DNA from: Acetobacter peroxydans
GTDB taxonomy: Bacteria; Pseudomonadota; Alphaproteobacteria; Acetobacterales; Acetobacteraceae
NCBI RefSeq assembly: GCF_006539345.1
Contig: NZ_BJMV01000009.1
Coordinates: 62,001-126,000 of the forward strand
Direction of reading: 5' to 3'
Length of the DNA: 64,000 bases
Below the pieces are notes generated by a model that was not told where the DNA came from, ran no database searches, and was given only the letters and a program-made list of their open reading frames with translations. Below, in pieces: positions 48,876 through 57,529 of the stretch. The stretch's first letter is position 1. Each line of letters begins with the position of its first letter. The position numbers were made by a program, and so were the translations under genes.

Positions 48876-51323
48876 CTATCCCAGAATACGAATGCGCTGG
48901 GGATCGTAAAGCGGATTCAGATGGGCGGTTGCCGGCACCCGGACTGTCGCAACATCCAGTTCATACTGGCCAGACAGGACGAACGTGTCTGTCACATCCC
49001 CCTCAGGCTGCCTGACATAACCATAGGCAATGGGTTTACCGATCGTATGCCCGAACCCGGCTGAGCCAACCCAGCCCACGCGCTCCCCATTGCGATAAAG
49101 CGTTTCACGACCAAGCAGGACCACTGAGGGATCGTCCACGGTAAAGCAGACCAGTTTCTTGCGTAACGGCGCATCCCGCAGTTTTTCCAGAGCTTCCCTG
49201 CCGATGAAGGGCAGGCCGCTCTTCATCTTGAGCAACCAGCCAAGCCCGGCCTCATAGGGGGTATGATCTGGCCCAATGTCAGAACCAAAAGCCCGGTAGC
49301 CTTTTTCCAGTCGCAGGGTTTCAATGGCCCGGTACCCGGCATTGCGTATCCCCAAAGCCTGGCCCGCCTGCATAAGCGCATCATAAACTGTTGCGGCAAA
49401 CTCAACCGGAATATGCAGTTCCCAACCCAGTTCCCCCACATAGGTCACGCGCAGAGCCCGCACCGGCGCGCCCGTAATATGGAGAGTGCGCCATGTGCCA
49501 AAAGGAAAGGCGACATTGGAAACATCGTCCCGTGTCAGCTTTTCCAGCACAAGCCGTGCCTGTGGCCCCATAAGCGACAGGGTTGAATACATGGATGTCA
49601 CATCGACCAGCCGCGCGTCCATCCCACGGGGGATATGCCGCCTGAGCCAGTCGAAGTCGCGGGTTGCAGCCCCTGTCCCGCAGACAAGATAATATTCATC
49701 TTGCGAAATCCGGGCTGCGGTAAAGTCGGACTCAATGCCGCCATGTGTGTTGAGCATCAAGGAATAGATCAGACTGCCGGGAGGCTTGTGTACGTTGGCC
49801 GCGCTGATGACAGAAAGCGCCGCCGCCGCATCACGCCCGGCCAGCATGAACTTGGCAAACGATGTCTGGTCAAACACGCTCACCGTCTCGCGCGTGGCCT
49901 TATGCTCCCGCGCCACCGCCCCGAACCAGTTCGGACGACCGAAGGTATAGTGATCAGCCGCGACCTCACCCGGGTCCGCAAACCAGTTCGGGCGTTCCCA
50001 GCCGAGTTTTTCACCAAACACGGCTCCCTGCGCCTTCAGCCGGTCATACAGTGGAGAGCGCCGCAGGGGGCGTCCGCTCTTGTACTCCTCGCTGGGCCAG
50101 GCAATCGTATAATGCTTGGCATAGGCTTCCAGCGTGCGGCTTCGTACCCAGTTGACATCCTGATGGTTGCGCCCGAACCGTAGAATATCCACGGGGGACA
50201 GATCATACGGGGGTTCTCCCCCCACGATCCACTCCGCCAGAACCTTGCCGGCTCCCCCTCCGGCCGCGATGCCAAAGGCATTGAACCCGCAACCCAGGTA
50301 GTAATTATCCAGTTCAGGTGCCAGCCCGAGGATGAAGTTACCATCCGGTGTGAAGCTTTCCGGGCCGTTGATCAGTTCCTTTACCCCAGCCGTAGCCAGA
50401 GCCGGCACACGGCCGAGAGCCAGTTCGGTCAACTGTTCGAAATGATCGAAATTAGAGCCCAGAAGCTGGAAGTTGAACCTGTCAGGAAAGCCGTCAGCGG
50501 CCCAGGCTATGGGGTTGGGTTCGTACCCGCCCATGACCAGCCCACCGACCTCCTCCTTGTAATAGGTCAGCCGATCCGGGTCGCGCAGGGTTGGCAGGCT
50601 GGAAGTAACACCCGCAATCTGCTCCGTGATCATGTACTGGTGCTCGACAGAGACCAGCGGCACATTCACACCGACTTTGGCCCCTAGCTCACGCGCCCAC
50701 TGCCCGGCGCAGTTGACCACGATCTCACACAGGACGGTGCCACGACTGGTCTGCACCGCCGTCACGCGACCGTTTTCAACCCGGAAGCCTGTGACATCGG
50801 TATCCTCGAAAATACGCGCTCCGTTCATGCGCGCGCCCTTGGCCAGCGAGGCGGTAATATCGGAGGGATTGGCCTGCCCGTCGGTTGGCAGGAAAGCCGC
50901 CCCCACAAGATCGGAAATATCCATAAGGGGCCAGAGATCCAGCGCCTCTTTAGGAGATAGCAGGTGCATTTCCAACCCGAAGGAACGCGCCGTGGTGGCC
51001 TGCCGCCGCACTTCGGTCCAGCGCTCCTCGTTACACGCCAGTCTGAGGCCACCATTCATCTTCCAGCCTGTGGCCAGTCCGGTTTCCTGCTCAAGGGTTT
51101 TGTAGAGTTTGACAGATTCCCCCAGAAGCTGGGTGATGTTGGCGTTGGAGCGCAACTGCCCCACCAGCCCTGCCGCATGAAATGTGGTGCCCGAGGTCAG
51201 CTTGTGCCGTTCAATGACAATCGTATCCTTCCAGCCCAGCTTGGCCAGATGATACGCGGTCGAGGCCCCCATGATGCCCCCGCCAATGACAACAACACGC
51301 GCGTGTGTGGGAAACTCCGACAT
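48876..51323 (-). CDS. Dimethylglycine/sarcosine dehydrogenase-like FAD protein
   Basis: 815 aa. An N-terminal FAD-binding oxidoreductase domain (DAO type, about 1-370) starts with VVIGGGIMGAS and has H49 in SGTTFHAAGL, the residue that is covalently flavinylated in dimethylglycine and sarcosine dehydrogenases. A C-terminal half (about 420-810) resembles the aminomethyltransferase (GcvT) fold that binds tetrahydrofolate, with YVGELGWELH. Together these oxidise an N-methyl amine and pass the methyl to folate. folD lies nearby upstream. The frame continues upstream to 51404, but the Rossmann start fixes ATG 51323. The substrate is not certain. Confidence 0.87.
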   Translation of the reverse strand: MSEFPTHARVVVIGGGIMGASTAYHLAKLGWKDTIVIERHKLTSGTTFHAAGLVGQLRSNANITQLLGESVKLYKTLEQETGLATGWKMNGGLRLACNEERWTEVRRQATTARSFGLEMHLLSPKEALDLWPLMDISDLVGAAFLPTDGQANPSDITASLAKGARMNGARIFEDTDVTGFRVENGRVTAVQTSRGTVLCEIVVNCAGQWARELGAKVGVNVPLVSVEHQYMITEQIAGVTSSLPTLRDPDRLTYYKEEVGGLVMGGYEPNPIAWAADGFPDRFNFQLLGSNFDHFEQLTELALGRVPALATAGVKELINGPESFTPDGNFILGLAPELDNYYLGCGFNAFGIAAGGGAGKVLAEWIVGGEPPYDLSPVDILRFGRNHQDVNWVRSRTLEAYAKHYTIAWPSEEYKSGRPLRRSPLYDRLKAQGAVFGEKLGWERPNWFADPGEVAADHYTFGRPNWFGAVAREHKATRETVSVFDQTSFAKFMLAGRDAAAALSVISAANVHKPPGSLIYSLMLNTHGGIESDFTAARISQDEYYLVCGTGAATRDFDWLRRHIPRGMDARLVDVTSMYSTLSLMGPQARLVLEKLTRDDVSNVAFPFGTWRTLHITGAPVRALRVTYVGELGWELHIPVEFAATVYDALMQAGQALGIRNAGYRAIETLRLEKGYRAFGSDIGPDHTPYEAGLGWLLKMKSGLPFIGREALEKLRDAPLRKKLVCFTVDDPSVVLLGRETLYRNGERVGWVGSAGFGHTIGKPIAYGYVRQPEGDVTDTFVLSGQYELDVATVRVPATAHLNPLYDPQRIRILG

Positions 51324-51437
51324 GAACCTTGCTCCGTACAACCGGGAAGGCATTCCCGGACAGTGCCTGTATCTCAAGCGTTCAGTGTGCGGCTTTCCCC
51401 ACAAGAGTCAACATTAAAACCACATAATATGTTGTTT

Positions 51438-52055
51438 TCAGTGGCTATGCGCGGCAAGTCCTGCGCTCGTAGCAAGAGCCGCGAGCAGATCAGCCGGTGT
51501 CTGCACCAGTTGGTGCGCGTCGCTCAGCATGTCCGCATCCTGCCAGCCCCACAGCACGCCAACTGCCCTGATGCCAACGGCCCGTGCGGCTTCCATATCG
51601 CTGGCGGCGTCTCCAACCATAATTCTGGCCCCCGCTGGCAACAGCGCGCGCAGGACATCCACCTTGGAAGAATAAACATCGCTACCGATCACATCACTGA
51701 AGACGTGGCTCAGAGCGTGCTCACCCAGAAAACGCTCGATAACCGCCCGGCGACTTGAGCTGACGATAACGAGAGGCTCCTGCCCGGCCAGATTATCCAG
51801 AACGCCACGCATACCCTCGACAAGAGGTGGCACACCTGCCTTGCTGGCCGCCTCAGCCGCCATGGCGTCGCTAAACGCGGCAGGGTCAACGCCAAGCGCC
51901 TTGCCCAGTGTTTCGAACGTCAGGGGGCGCAGACGCTGGAAAGGCCGCACATCGTCCGGCAGGTCGATACCGAACCGGGCGGCCGTATTGTGCAGTACAC
52001 CGCCCCACATGAGGAGGGAATCTGAAATAACGCCATCAAAATCAAAACAGATCAT
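51438..52055 (-). CDS. HAD-family hydrolase, phosphoglycolate-phosphatase-like
   Basis: 205 aa from ATG 52055, with GTGGAGG about five bases before. HAD motif I is DFDGVISDS (the aspartate nucleophile), motif II the serine in IVSSSRR, motif IV GDAASDMEAAR. A four-helix cap domain lies between residues 18 and 85. Such proteins dephosphorylate small phosphorylated metabolites. It sits between folD and the dimethylglycine-dehydrogenase-like gene on the same strand. The upstream open frame to 52178 is not supported. Substrate unknown. Confidence 0.85.
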   Translation of the reverse strand: MICFDFDGVISDSLLMWGGVLHNTAARFGIDLPDDVRPFQRLRPLTFETLGKALGVDPAAFSDAMAAEAASKAGVPPLVEGMRGVLDNLAGQEPLVIVSSSRRAVIERFLGEHALSHVFSDVIGSDVYSSKVDVLRALLPAGARIMVGDAASDMEAARAVGIRAVGVLWGWQDADMLSDAHQLVQTPADLLAALATSAGLAAHSH

Positions 52056-52143
52056 ATCTGCCTCCACCCTACAGACCTGCCCACCCGGCCCTGCGCCGCC
52101 CTGAGACAGAGCGCATAGGCACACGGCACGCAGGCGCTTTGTC

Positions 52144-53043
52144 TCAGGCAACGAGTTCCGCAGGTTCAGATGCGCCAACCGCTCGGCAGCAGGCGGTCAG
52201 GGCGTTGGCCAGCAGACAGGCGATGGTCATGGGGCCGACCCCGCCGGGCACGGGCGTAATCGCCCCCGCTACCCGAACTGCCTGTTCGAACGCGACATCC
52301 CCCACCAAAACCGGCTTGCCGTCGCGCTCGATGCGATTAATCCCGACGTCGATAACCACGGCACCGGGTTTGATCCAGTCTCCAGGTATCAGTTCCGCCC
52401 GACCGGCTGCCACCACCAGAATTTCGGCCTGCCGGACTTCCGCCTCCAGATCACGCGTTCTGGAATGAGCAATGCTGACCGTGCATTTTTCAGCCAGCAG
52501 AAGCTGTGCCATGGGTTTACCAACAATGTTGGATGCGCCAACAACCAGGGCCTTATAACCGGCCAGACTGCCCAGCCTGTCACGCAGTAACATCAGGCAG
52601 CCAAGCGGCGTGCACGGCACCATGGCCTCCTGCCCGGTAGCAAGCAGTCCGGCATTGACCACATGAAAGCCGTCCACATCCTTTTCCGGATTGATGGTGT
52701 TGATAACCTTCCGGGCGTCCATATGCGCGGGCAATGGCAACTGCACCAGAATACCGTGAATGGCGGAATCCGCATTCAACTGCCTGACCAGATCAAGCAG
52801 TTCTGCCTCTGAAGCATGGGCGGGCAACCTGAATGCGTGCCCGTTCATGCCTACCTCGGCCGTCATGCGCTCCTTGTTACGGACATACACCGTAGAGGCC
52901 GGATCTTCCCCCACCAGCACAACCGCCAGCCCCGGCACAATGCCATATTCGGCTTTCAACCGCGCCACCTGTGCAGCCACTTTCTGCCTCAGGGTTGCAG
53001 CAAAGGCCTTGCCGTCAATAATATCCGCCCGCGCACTACACAT
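52144..53043 (-). CDS. folD: Methylenetetrahydrofolate dehydrogenase/cyclohydrolase FolD
   Basis: 299 aa bifunctional enzyme interconverting 5,10-methylene-, methenyl- and 10-formyl-tetrahydrofolate with NADP. The active-site lysine in YVRNKERM, the QLPLPAHM stretch, DVDGFH, the GASNIVGKP nucleotide loop and [12 protein letters not shown] are intact. The start at ATG 53043 gives a normal length; upstream codons to 53220 are not FolD-like. It is on the same strand as the dimethylglycine-dehydrogenase-like gene, so a one-carbon link is plausible. Confidence 0.95.
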   Translation of the reverse strand: MCSARADIIDGKAFAATLRQKVAAQVARLKAEYGIVPGLAVVLVGEDPASTVYVRNKERMTAEVGMNGHAFRLPAHASEAELLDLVRQLNADSAIHGILVQLPLPAHMDARKVINTINPEKDVDGFHVVNAGLLATGQEAMVPCTPLGCLMLLRDRLGSLAGYKALVVGASNIVGKPMAQLLLAEKCTVSIAHSRTRDLEAEVRQAEILVVAAGRAELIPGDWIKPGAVVIDVGINRIERDGKPVLVGDVAFEQAVRVAGAITPVPGGVGPMTIACLLANALTACCRAVGASEPAELVA

Positions 53044-53182
53044 ATCTCTTACACCAGCTCCACTGCGTTTCATACGGCACGCCCTGCGGAATGCCTGCGT
53101 GTACGAAACGACAGGCCGCAGGAACATGCAGCCTTTTGTCTGTGCTTTTGTGTAGTTGATTGTCCAGCGGGAAAAGTATGGC

Positions 53183-53578
53183 CTACCGATCGACCGGACA
53201 GGGGCGACCGTCCTGATCAAGCGCTACAAACGTAAAACGCCCCTGCGTCACTTTCTGCCTGATTGCCGTGCGACGCACCCGCCGTATGGCTTCCACCTCG
53301 ATCGTCATGGACGTGCGCCCTACACGCAGAATACGCGTGTAGACATTCAATTCATCCCCCACGGCCATTGGACGATGAAAGACCAGCCCGTCCACCGCAA
53401 CGGTAGCGCACTTGCACCCGGCGCGATCTTCCGCCGCCGTGTTGGCCGCCAGATCCATATGCGATGCGACCCAGCCCCCGAACACGTCTCCTGCGGCATT
53501 GGTATCACGCCGCATAGCCACCACACGCACGGCCAGATTAGCGTCGTGAATCCAATTACTCTGTTCCGCATTTTCCAC
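53183..53578 (-). CDS. Acyl-CoA thioesterase (YciA-type hotdog protein)
   Basis: 131 aa single hotdog domain. The family signature appears as [18 protein letters not shown] (given in part: [10 protein letters not shown]), with a catalytic aspartate candidate there, and [17 protein letters not shown] follows. YciA-type enzymes hydrolyse acyl-CoAs and adjust CoA pools. A GTG at 53578 is chosen because GGAG sits eight bases upstream; a longer ATG frame from 53626 gives 16 non-conserved residues. It is the most upstream gene of the minus-strand thioesterase-folD-HAD-flavoprotein series. Confidence 0.87.
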   Translation of the reverse strand: MENAEQSNWIHDANLAVRVVAMRRDTNAAGDVFGGWVASHMDLAANTAAEDRAGCKCATVAVDGLVFHRPMAVGDELNVYTRILRVGRTSMTIEVEAIRRVRRTAIRQKVTQGRFTFVALDQDGRPCPVDR

Positions 53579-53919
53579 TGAAACGGCTCCGGTCTTGATA
53601 TAACAACACCGGGGAAAATTGCACATTTTCTCCTTGTCCGTAACGCGTTTAATGCACAGGGGAGCCCTGCTCGGTCTTTTTTCACACAGGGTTGATCACA
53701 CGCCCCTGCCGCTGACCTTCGGCATGGCCTCTTCCCAAGCCGGAAAAGCAAAATGACATTCAAGGGCAGCAACTGGAAAATTATTCCATCCAACTGGGCA
53801 GCAATAAAACGTCTTCCCCGTGATACAGTACCTCAACACATCCAGAAATGTGATCCCCCAACAGGGCCGGAGACAAACCTCCACGCCCGGCCGGGCACAT
53901 TCAGCAAGAGGTCGATATC
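53579..53919. other. Divergent intergenic region, no gene found
   Basis: 341 bp between the thioesterase and the dioxygenase-like gene, which point away from each other. It should contain both promoters. I see a T-run and AT-rich stretch near 53730-53800, but no convincing gene, palindrome or RNA structure. Confidence 0.5.
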
Positions 53920-54738
53920 GTGCAAGACGTCACTCCCGCCGCAGTTTCCACACGCCAGCCTGTGCTGTTTCTCCCCCATGGCGGCGGGCCTTGCTTTTTC
54001 ATGGACTGGCCGGGATGGGAAAACCTGGCGGCCCATCTGGAAGGGCTAGCTGTCACCCTGCCGAGAAAACCCTCCGGTATTGTTATCATGTCCGGGCACT
54101 GGGAAACCCCCATACCAACGGTCACGACAGCGGAGCACCCTGCCCTGATTTATGACTATTATGGTTTTCCCGAACATACCTACGCACTAAAATACCCGGC
54201 TCCCGGTTCCCCCACGCTTGCATCCCATGCGCAGGCCCTGCTCCAGAAGAAAGGTATTGCCTGCCAAGGCGATGCTGCACGCGGCTTCGACCACGGTGTC
54301 TTCATCCCGTTTCTGCTGGCCTTCCCTGACGCGGATATTCCCGTTGTCGAGCTGTCCATGAGCGCCAGTCTGGATGCGGCACAGGAGTTACGTGTTGGAC
54401 AGGCACTTGAGCCACTGCGCGATAACAATATCCTGATTGTCGCCACTGGCATGAGCTACCATAATCTGCGGCAATTCATGAGCGGCGGCACTCAGACTGA
54501 TCATACATCCGTTCAGTTTGACACATGGCTGCGCAACACGATCGAACTCCCCCCTCAGGAACGCAACCAGCGCCTGCTGGCATGGGAAACCGCACCGGGA
54601 GCACGTATCTGCCACCCACGGGAAGAGCATCTGTTGCCCCTCATGTTCGCGGCTGGCGCCGCAGGAAACGACCCCGGCACGTGCACCTATAACGATACCG
54701 TCATGGGCAAAGCCCTTTCGGGCTTTCGCTTCGGATAG
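53920..54738 (+). CDS. DODA-type extradiol dioxygenase-like protein
   Basis: 272 aa of the LigB/DODA ring-opening dioxygenase superfamily. Metal-ligand motifs of the family are present: LPHGGGP, SGHWET, FDHGVFIPF and ATGMSYHNL with its histidine. Relatives include YgiD of E. coli and plant DOPA dioxygenases that cut catechols. The substrate here is unknown. The start is GTG 53920, preceded by AGAGG; no ATG lies closer to the conserved region. It stands alone, without aromatic-degradation genes. Confidence 0.86.
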   Translation: MQDVTPAAVSTRQPVLFLPHGGGPCFFMDWPGWENLAAHLEGLAVTLPRKPSGIVIMSGHWETPIPTVTTAEHPALIYDYYGFPEHTYALKYPAPGSPTLASHAQALLQKKGIACQGDAARGFDHGVFIPFLLAFPDADIPVVELSMSASLDAAQELRVGQALEPLRDNNILIVATGMSYHNLRQFMSGGTQTDHTSVQFDTWLRNTIELPPQERNQRLLAWETAPGARICHPREEHLLPLMFAAGAAGNDPGTCTYNDTVMGKALSGFRFG

Positions 54739-54903
54739 ACACGGTCTGCACCCGCACGAAACCTGACTAGGTATCGCTACAACGGCAGAATAACGTAGCC
54801 ACACATCGATTAGCCTCGGTTGTCTGGGGCTGACCATGTATGTTAATATCGTTAAGATATTCAGCCGGGCGATATCATGCTTGGGAGCAGGAAAGAAAAC
54901 GCC

Positions 54904-55218
54904 ATGTCCTCCTCTTCTTCTTCGATCAGCAGTGATACGCTCACCAGCATCCTGCTCAACACTCTGACGACAGGCAGCGATACGACAGATACGAGCAGTT
55001 CCAGCGGAACAAGCTCTTCTTCCTCGTCCTCCTCAACATCTTCATCTTCCTCCTCTTCTTCCTCTGTCACAATCACATCGGCCAGTGCCGACGGTACACC
55101 GGTGATTATTGAGAAAGATTCCAGCGGAAATATCATTTCCATCATGAGCGTCAGTGGAACACAGTCGAGCAGTCAGAGCGACAGCACAGACCAGAGCGGG
55201 CTGAGCCTATACGCCTGA
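54904..55218 (+). CDS. Serine-rich small protein
   Basis: 104 aa, 45 of them serine. Three low-complexity blocks are visible: the N-terminus, an eight-serine run and a nine-serine run in the middle, separated by a threonine; then a unique segment VTITSASADGTPVIIEKD and a second serine-rich tail. No transmembrane segment or classical signal peptide is seen. The ATG at 54904 has GGAAAG upstream; an ATG at 54877 would add nine residues. A strong terminator follows, which supports real expression. The role is unknown; the serines may be phosphorylation or glycosylation sites, or surface-exposed filler. Homopolymer repeats make it prone to length variation. Confidence 0.6.
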   Translation: MSSSSSSISSDTLTSILLNTLTTGSDTTDTSSSSGTSSSSSSSSTSSSSSSSSSVTITSASADGTPVIIEKDSSGNIISIMSVSGTQSSSQSDSTDQSGLSLYA

Positions 55219-55276
55219 CAGCAACCACACCAGACCATCCAGATAGTCACGGATTAAAATCCTGACCACATTTACC

Positions 55277-55308
55277 CGCCTGCCAGTTGTCGTGGCAGGC
55301 GTTTTTTT
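55277..55308 (+). terminator. Rho-independent terminator after the serine-rich gene
   Basis: CGCCTGCCA (55277-55285) and TGGCAGGCG (55293-55301) form a nine-bp GC-rich stem with a seven-base loop, followed by seven T residues. It is a classical intrinsic terminator, 58 bp after the stop codon. Confidence 0.9.
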
Positions 55309-55464
55309 ATTCTGAACGCTCTTAAATGTATTGCTGCCCTCAAAACCATGGCGGGCTTCCGGTTCATGGGCTTCGTGATACACTCTATCGTCCTTTCATG
55401 ACCCAGCGGCGCAAGGCAGGTACTATCCGGCTTGCACGAACCATTCCCACGATCAGGATCTACC

Positions 55465-56832
55465 ATGACGTCTGCTCCCTTCCCTTCCCTGCTCGCAGCG
55501 GCACAGGCTCTGGCAGACGGTCGCACCACAAGCCGTATCCTGATTGAGCAGGCGCTTGAGCGTATTCATGACCCGCATGGAGAAGGGGCGCGTGTTTTCA
55601 TGGCTGTCCATGCGAGCGAAGCCCGCCATCGGGCGGATATCATGGACGCGCTGCGTCAACAGGGCCGCGCCCCCTCCGCCGCGGCTGGTCTGCCTGTTTC
55701 GGTCAAGGATCTGTTTGATGAAGCGGGTTCTGTCAGCCGCGCAGGCTCGAAAGTGCTCGAACACGCTACCCCGGCCAGCATGGATGCGCCCGCCATACGC
55801 AATCTCAAACAGGCGGGCATGGTCAGCATAGGCCGCACCACCATGACGGAATTCGCCTTTTCCGGGGTGGGAATCAATCCGCATTTCGGCACACCGGCCA
55901 ATCCGTGGCACAGGCAGGAAAGGCGCATTCCCGGCGGGTCTTCTTCCGGTGCGGCGATTTCAGTTTCAGACAGCATGGCATTTGCCGGCATTGGTAGCGA
56001 TACGGGCGGCTCATGCCGTATCCCGGCAGCCCTGACAGGGCTTGTCGGGTTCAAACCCACGGCACGACGTATTTCCACACAAGGCACCATACCACTGTCG
56101 TCCACTCTGGATTCAGTCGGCAGTATCGGCCGTACGGTTGGCTGCTGCTGGGCTGCCGACAGCCTGATGTCCACCGGCACCTTATGTGTACAGGAGGCGC
56201 CGAACGGCCGGGATGGACGCCCATTACGCCTTGGCGTGCTCAGCACCATGGTTATGGAGGGCATGGATGAGGTGGTCGGGCAGACATGGGAACGCTGCCT
56301 CAGCCTTCTTTCCACTCAGGGCGTCGCGCTTGAAACCTTCTCCTGCCCGCCGTTGCTCGAAATCCCTACAGCTAACAGTAAGGGAGGCTTTCCCGCTGCC
56401 GAGGCGCTGGCCTGGCACGCCCCTCTGCTGACGGAACACGCAAACACCTATGACCCATTCGTCCTGCACCGTATCCTGCGTGGGCAGGAGCAAAGTGCGG
56501 TAGACTACATCGCCCTGCGGCAGACGCGCGCCAAGCTGATCCGGCAGACGGCTGATATCATGGCGCATTATGATGCGGTGATTCTGCCCACAGTGCCCAT
56601 TATCGCCCCCCGAATAAGCGACATGGACGATAACGCGCATTATATCGCCACCAACCTGCTGCTGCTCCGCAACACGGCCATTGCCAATTTTCTGGACCTG
56701 TGCGCCATCAGCCTACCCTGCCATAAATCGGGCGATGCGCCAGTTGGCCTTATGATAATGGGTGGACACGGACAGGACAGCCGTCTGTTCCAGATTGCCG
56801 CGCAGCTTGAGCGTATTCTCGCACCCTGCTGA
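55465..56832 (+). CDS. Amidase-signature-family hydrolase
   Basis: 455 aa. The Ser-cisSer-Lys triad is visible: lysine in SVKDLFDE, cis-serine in GGSSSGAAIS, nucleophile in GSDTGGSCRIP. The family hydrolyses amides, including aryl-acylamides, and includes the GatA transamidase subunit. No gatB/gatC genes lie nearby and the layout fits a stand-alone amidase. Substrate unknown. ATG 55465 has a weak CAGGA upstream; an earlier start at 55432 is possible. It is convergent with the His-rich exported protein gene, 23 bp apart. Confidence 0.88.
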   Translation: MTSAPFPSLLAAAQALADGRTTSRILIEQALERIHDPHGEGARVFMAVHASEARHRADIMDALRQQGRAPSAAAGLPVSVKDLFDEAGSVSRAGSKVLEHATPASMDAPAIRNLKQAGMVSIGRTTMTEFAFSGVGINPHFGTPANPWHRQERRIPGGSSSGAAISVSDSMAFAGIGSDTGGSCRIPAALTGLVGFKPTARRISTQGTIPLSSTLDSVGSIGRTVGCCWAADSLMSTGTLCVQEAPNGRDGRPLRLGVLSTMVMEGMDEVVGQTWERCLSLLSTQGVALETFSCPPLLEIPTANSKGGFPAAEALAWHAPLLTEHANTYDPFVLHRILRGQEQSAVDYIALRQTRAKLIRQTADIMAHYDAVILPTVPIIAPRISDMDDNAHYIATNLLLLRNTAIANFLDLCAISLPCHKSGDAPVGLMIMGGHGQDSRLFQIAAQLERILAPC

Positions 56833-56855
56833 CGGCCCGGTGGAGGCACACCCAG

Positions 56856-57434
56856 CTACTGGTGGGAGAGCATGGCGTCCTCAGCATGGTCATGGGCCTG
56901 AGCATTCAGCCATTTATGAATGGCCGTAATCAGCGCAGGACGAGTTGTTGTATAAATGATCCGCCCTCCGGCCGGGAGTTCAACATATTTTATCCTGATG
57001 GAAGCCGCATTGGCGGCCATATCCTTCAGGCCCGGCATGGACGCCCCATGAATACGGGCCGGCGTGCCATAATCGCCTTTCGCGCGGCGCGCAGCTTCTG
57101 TTTTCAGATGTTCCCGGATCAGGGCAATCTGGTGCGGATCTCCATTGGTGGACACGACATCCTGCTCACCACCCTGCGCCGTGGGGGTAAAGATATGCAC
57201 GGAATGTACGAGATCAAACGGCATGGATGATTCTCCCATGTGTTGAAGGTGCTGCTGCGCCATCAACTCATGCGAAGCGCTGTGTGCAGTACCATCCACC
57301 ATGGGGCAGTGTTCGTGAACCATTGGCGTGACTGGTTGTGTCTGTTCTTCAGCCATAATGACCAATGGAATACCTGCAACAAACAGGCCCAGAAAAACCG
57401 CAACAACATTCCTGATACCGCTTTGCATGACCAT
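56856..57434 (-). CDS. Exported His-rich hypothetical protein
   Basis: 192 aa with a signal peptide (hydrophobic VVAVFLGLFVAGIPLVIM, cleavage near residue 28). The mature part begins with a histidine/methionine-rich stretch (HEHCPM, SASHELM, HLQHM) that may bind copper or another metal. A conserved domain follows with MPFDLVHSVHIF, TAQGGEQDVV, ARIHGASMPGL and ITAIHKWLNAQ. I recall similar proteins annotated as aspartate carbamoyltransferase, but it lacks the fold and size of that enzyme, so that name is not used. ATG 57434 follows GGGGAAAG. Function unknown. Confidence 0.68.
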   Translation of the reverse strand: MVMQSGIRNVVAVFLGLFVAGIPLVIMAEEQTQPVTPMVHEHCPMVDGTAHSASHELMAQQHLQHMGESSMPFDLVHSVHIFTPTAQGGEQDVVSTNGDPHQIALIREHLKTEAARRAKGDYGTPARIHGASMPGLKDMAANAASIRIKYVELPAGGRIIYTTTRPALITAIHKWLNAQAHDHAEDAMLSHQ

Positions 57435-57529
57435 GACTTTCCCCTGAAGGCAACGTTCTGAAACGAAGAAAGTCCGTCGCAAGTATTAGGCCAATAATAA
57501 AAAACAGCCCAATCGTTACCTTGATATCT

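Noticed and set aside
55010-55070. Possible short tandem repeat or CRISPR-like array
   Set aside because: It is only the TCC/TCT serine tract of a coding gene; units are not constant and there are no spacers.
54861-55145. Minus-strand open frame rich in glutamate
   Set aside because: Reverse reading of serine codons (TCC/TCT gives GGA/AGA-type Glu codons); the plus frame has the SD and terminator.
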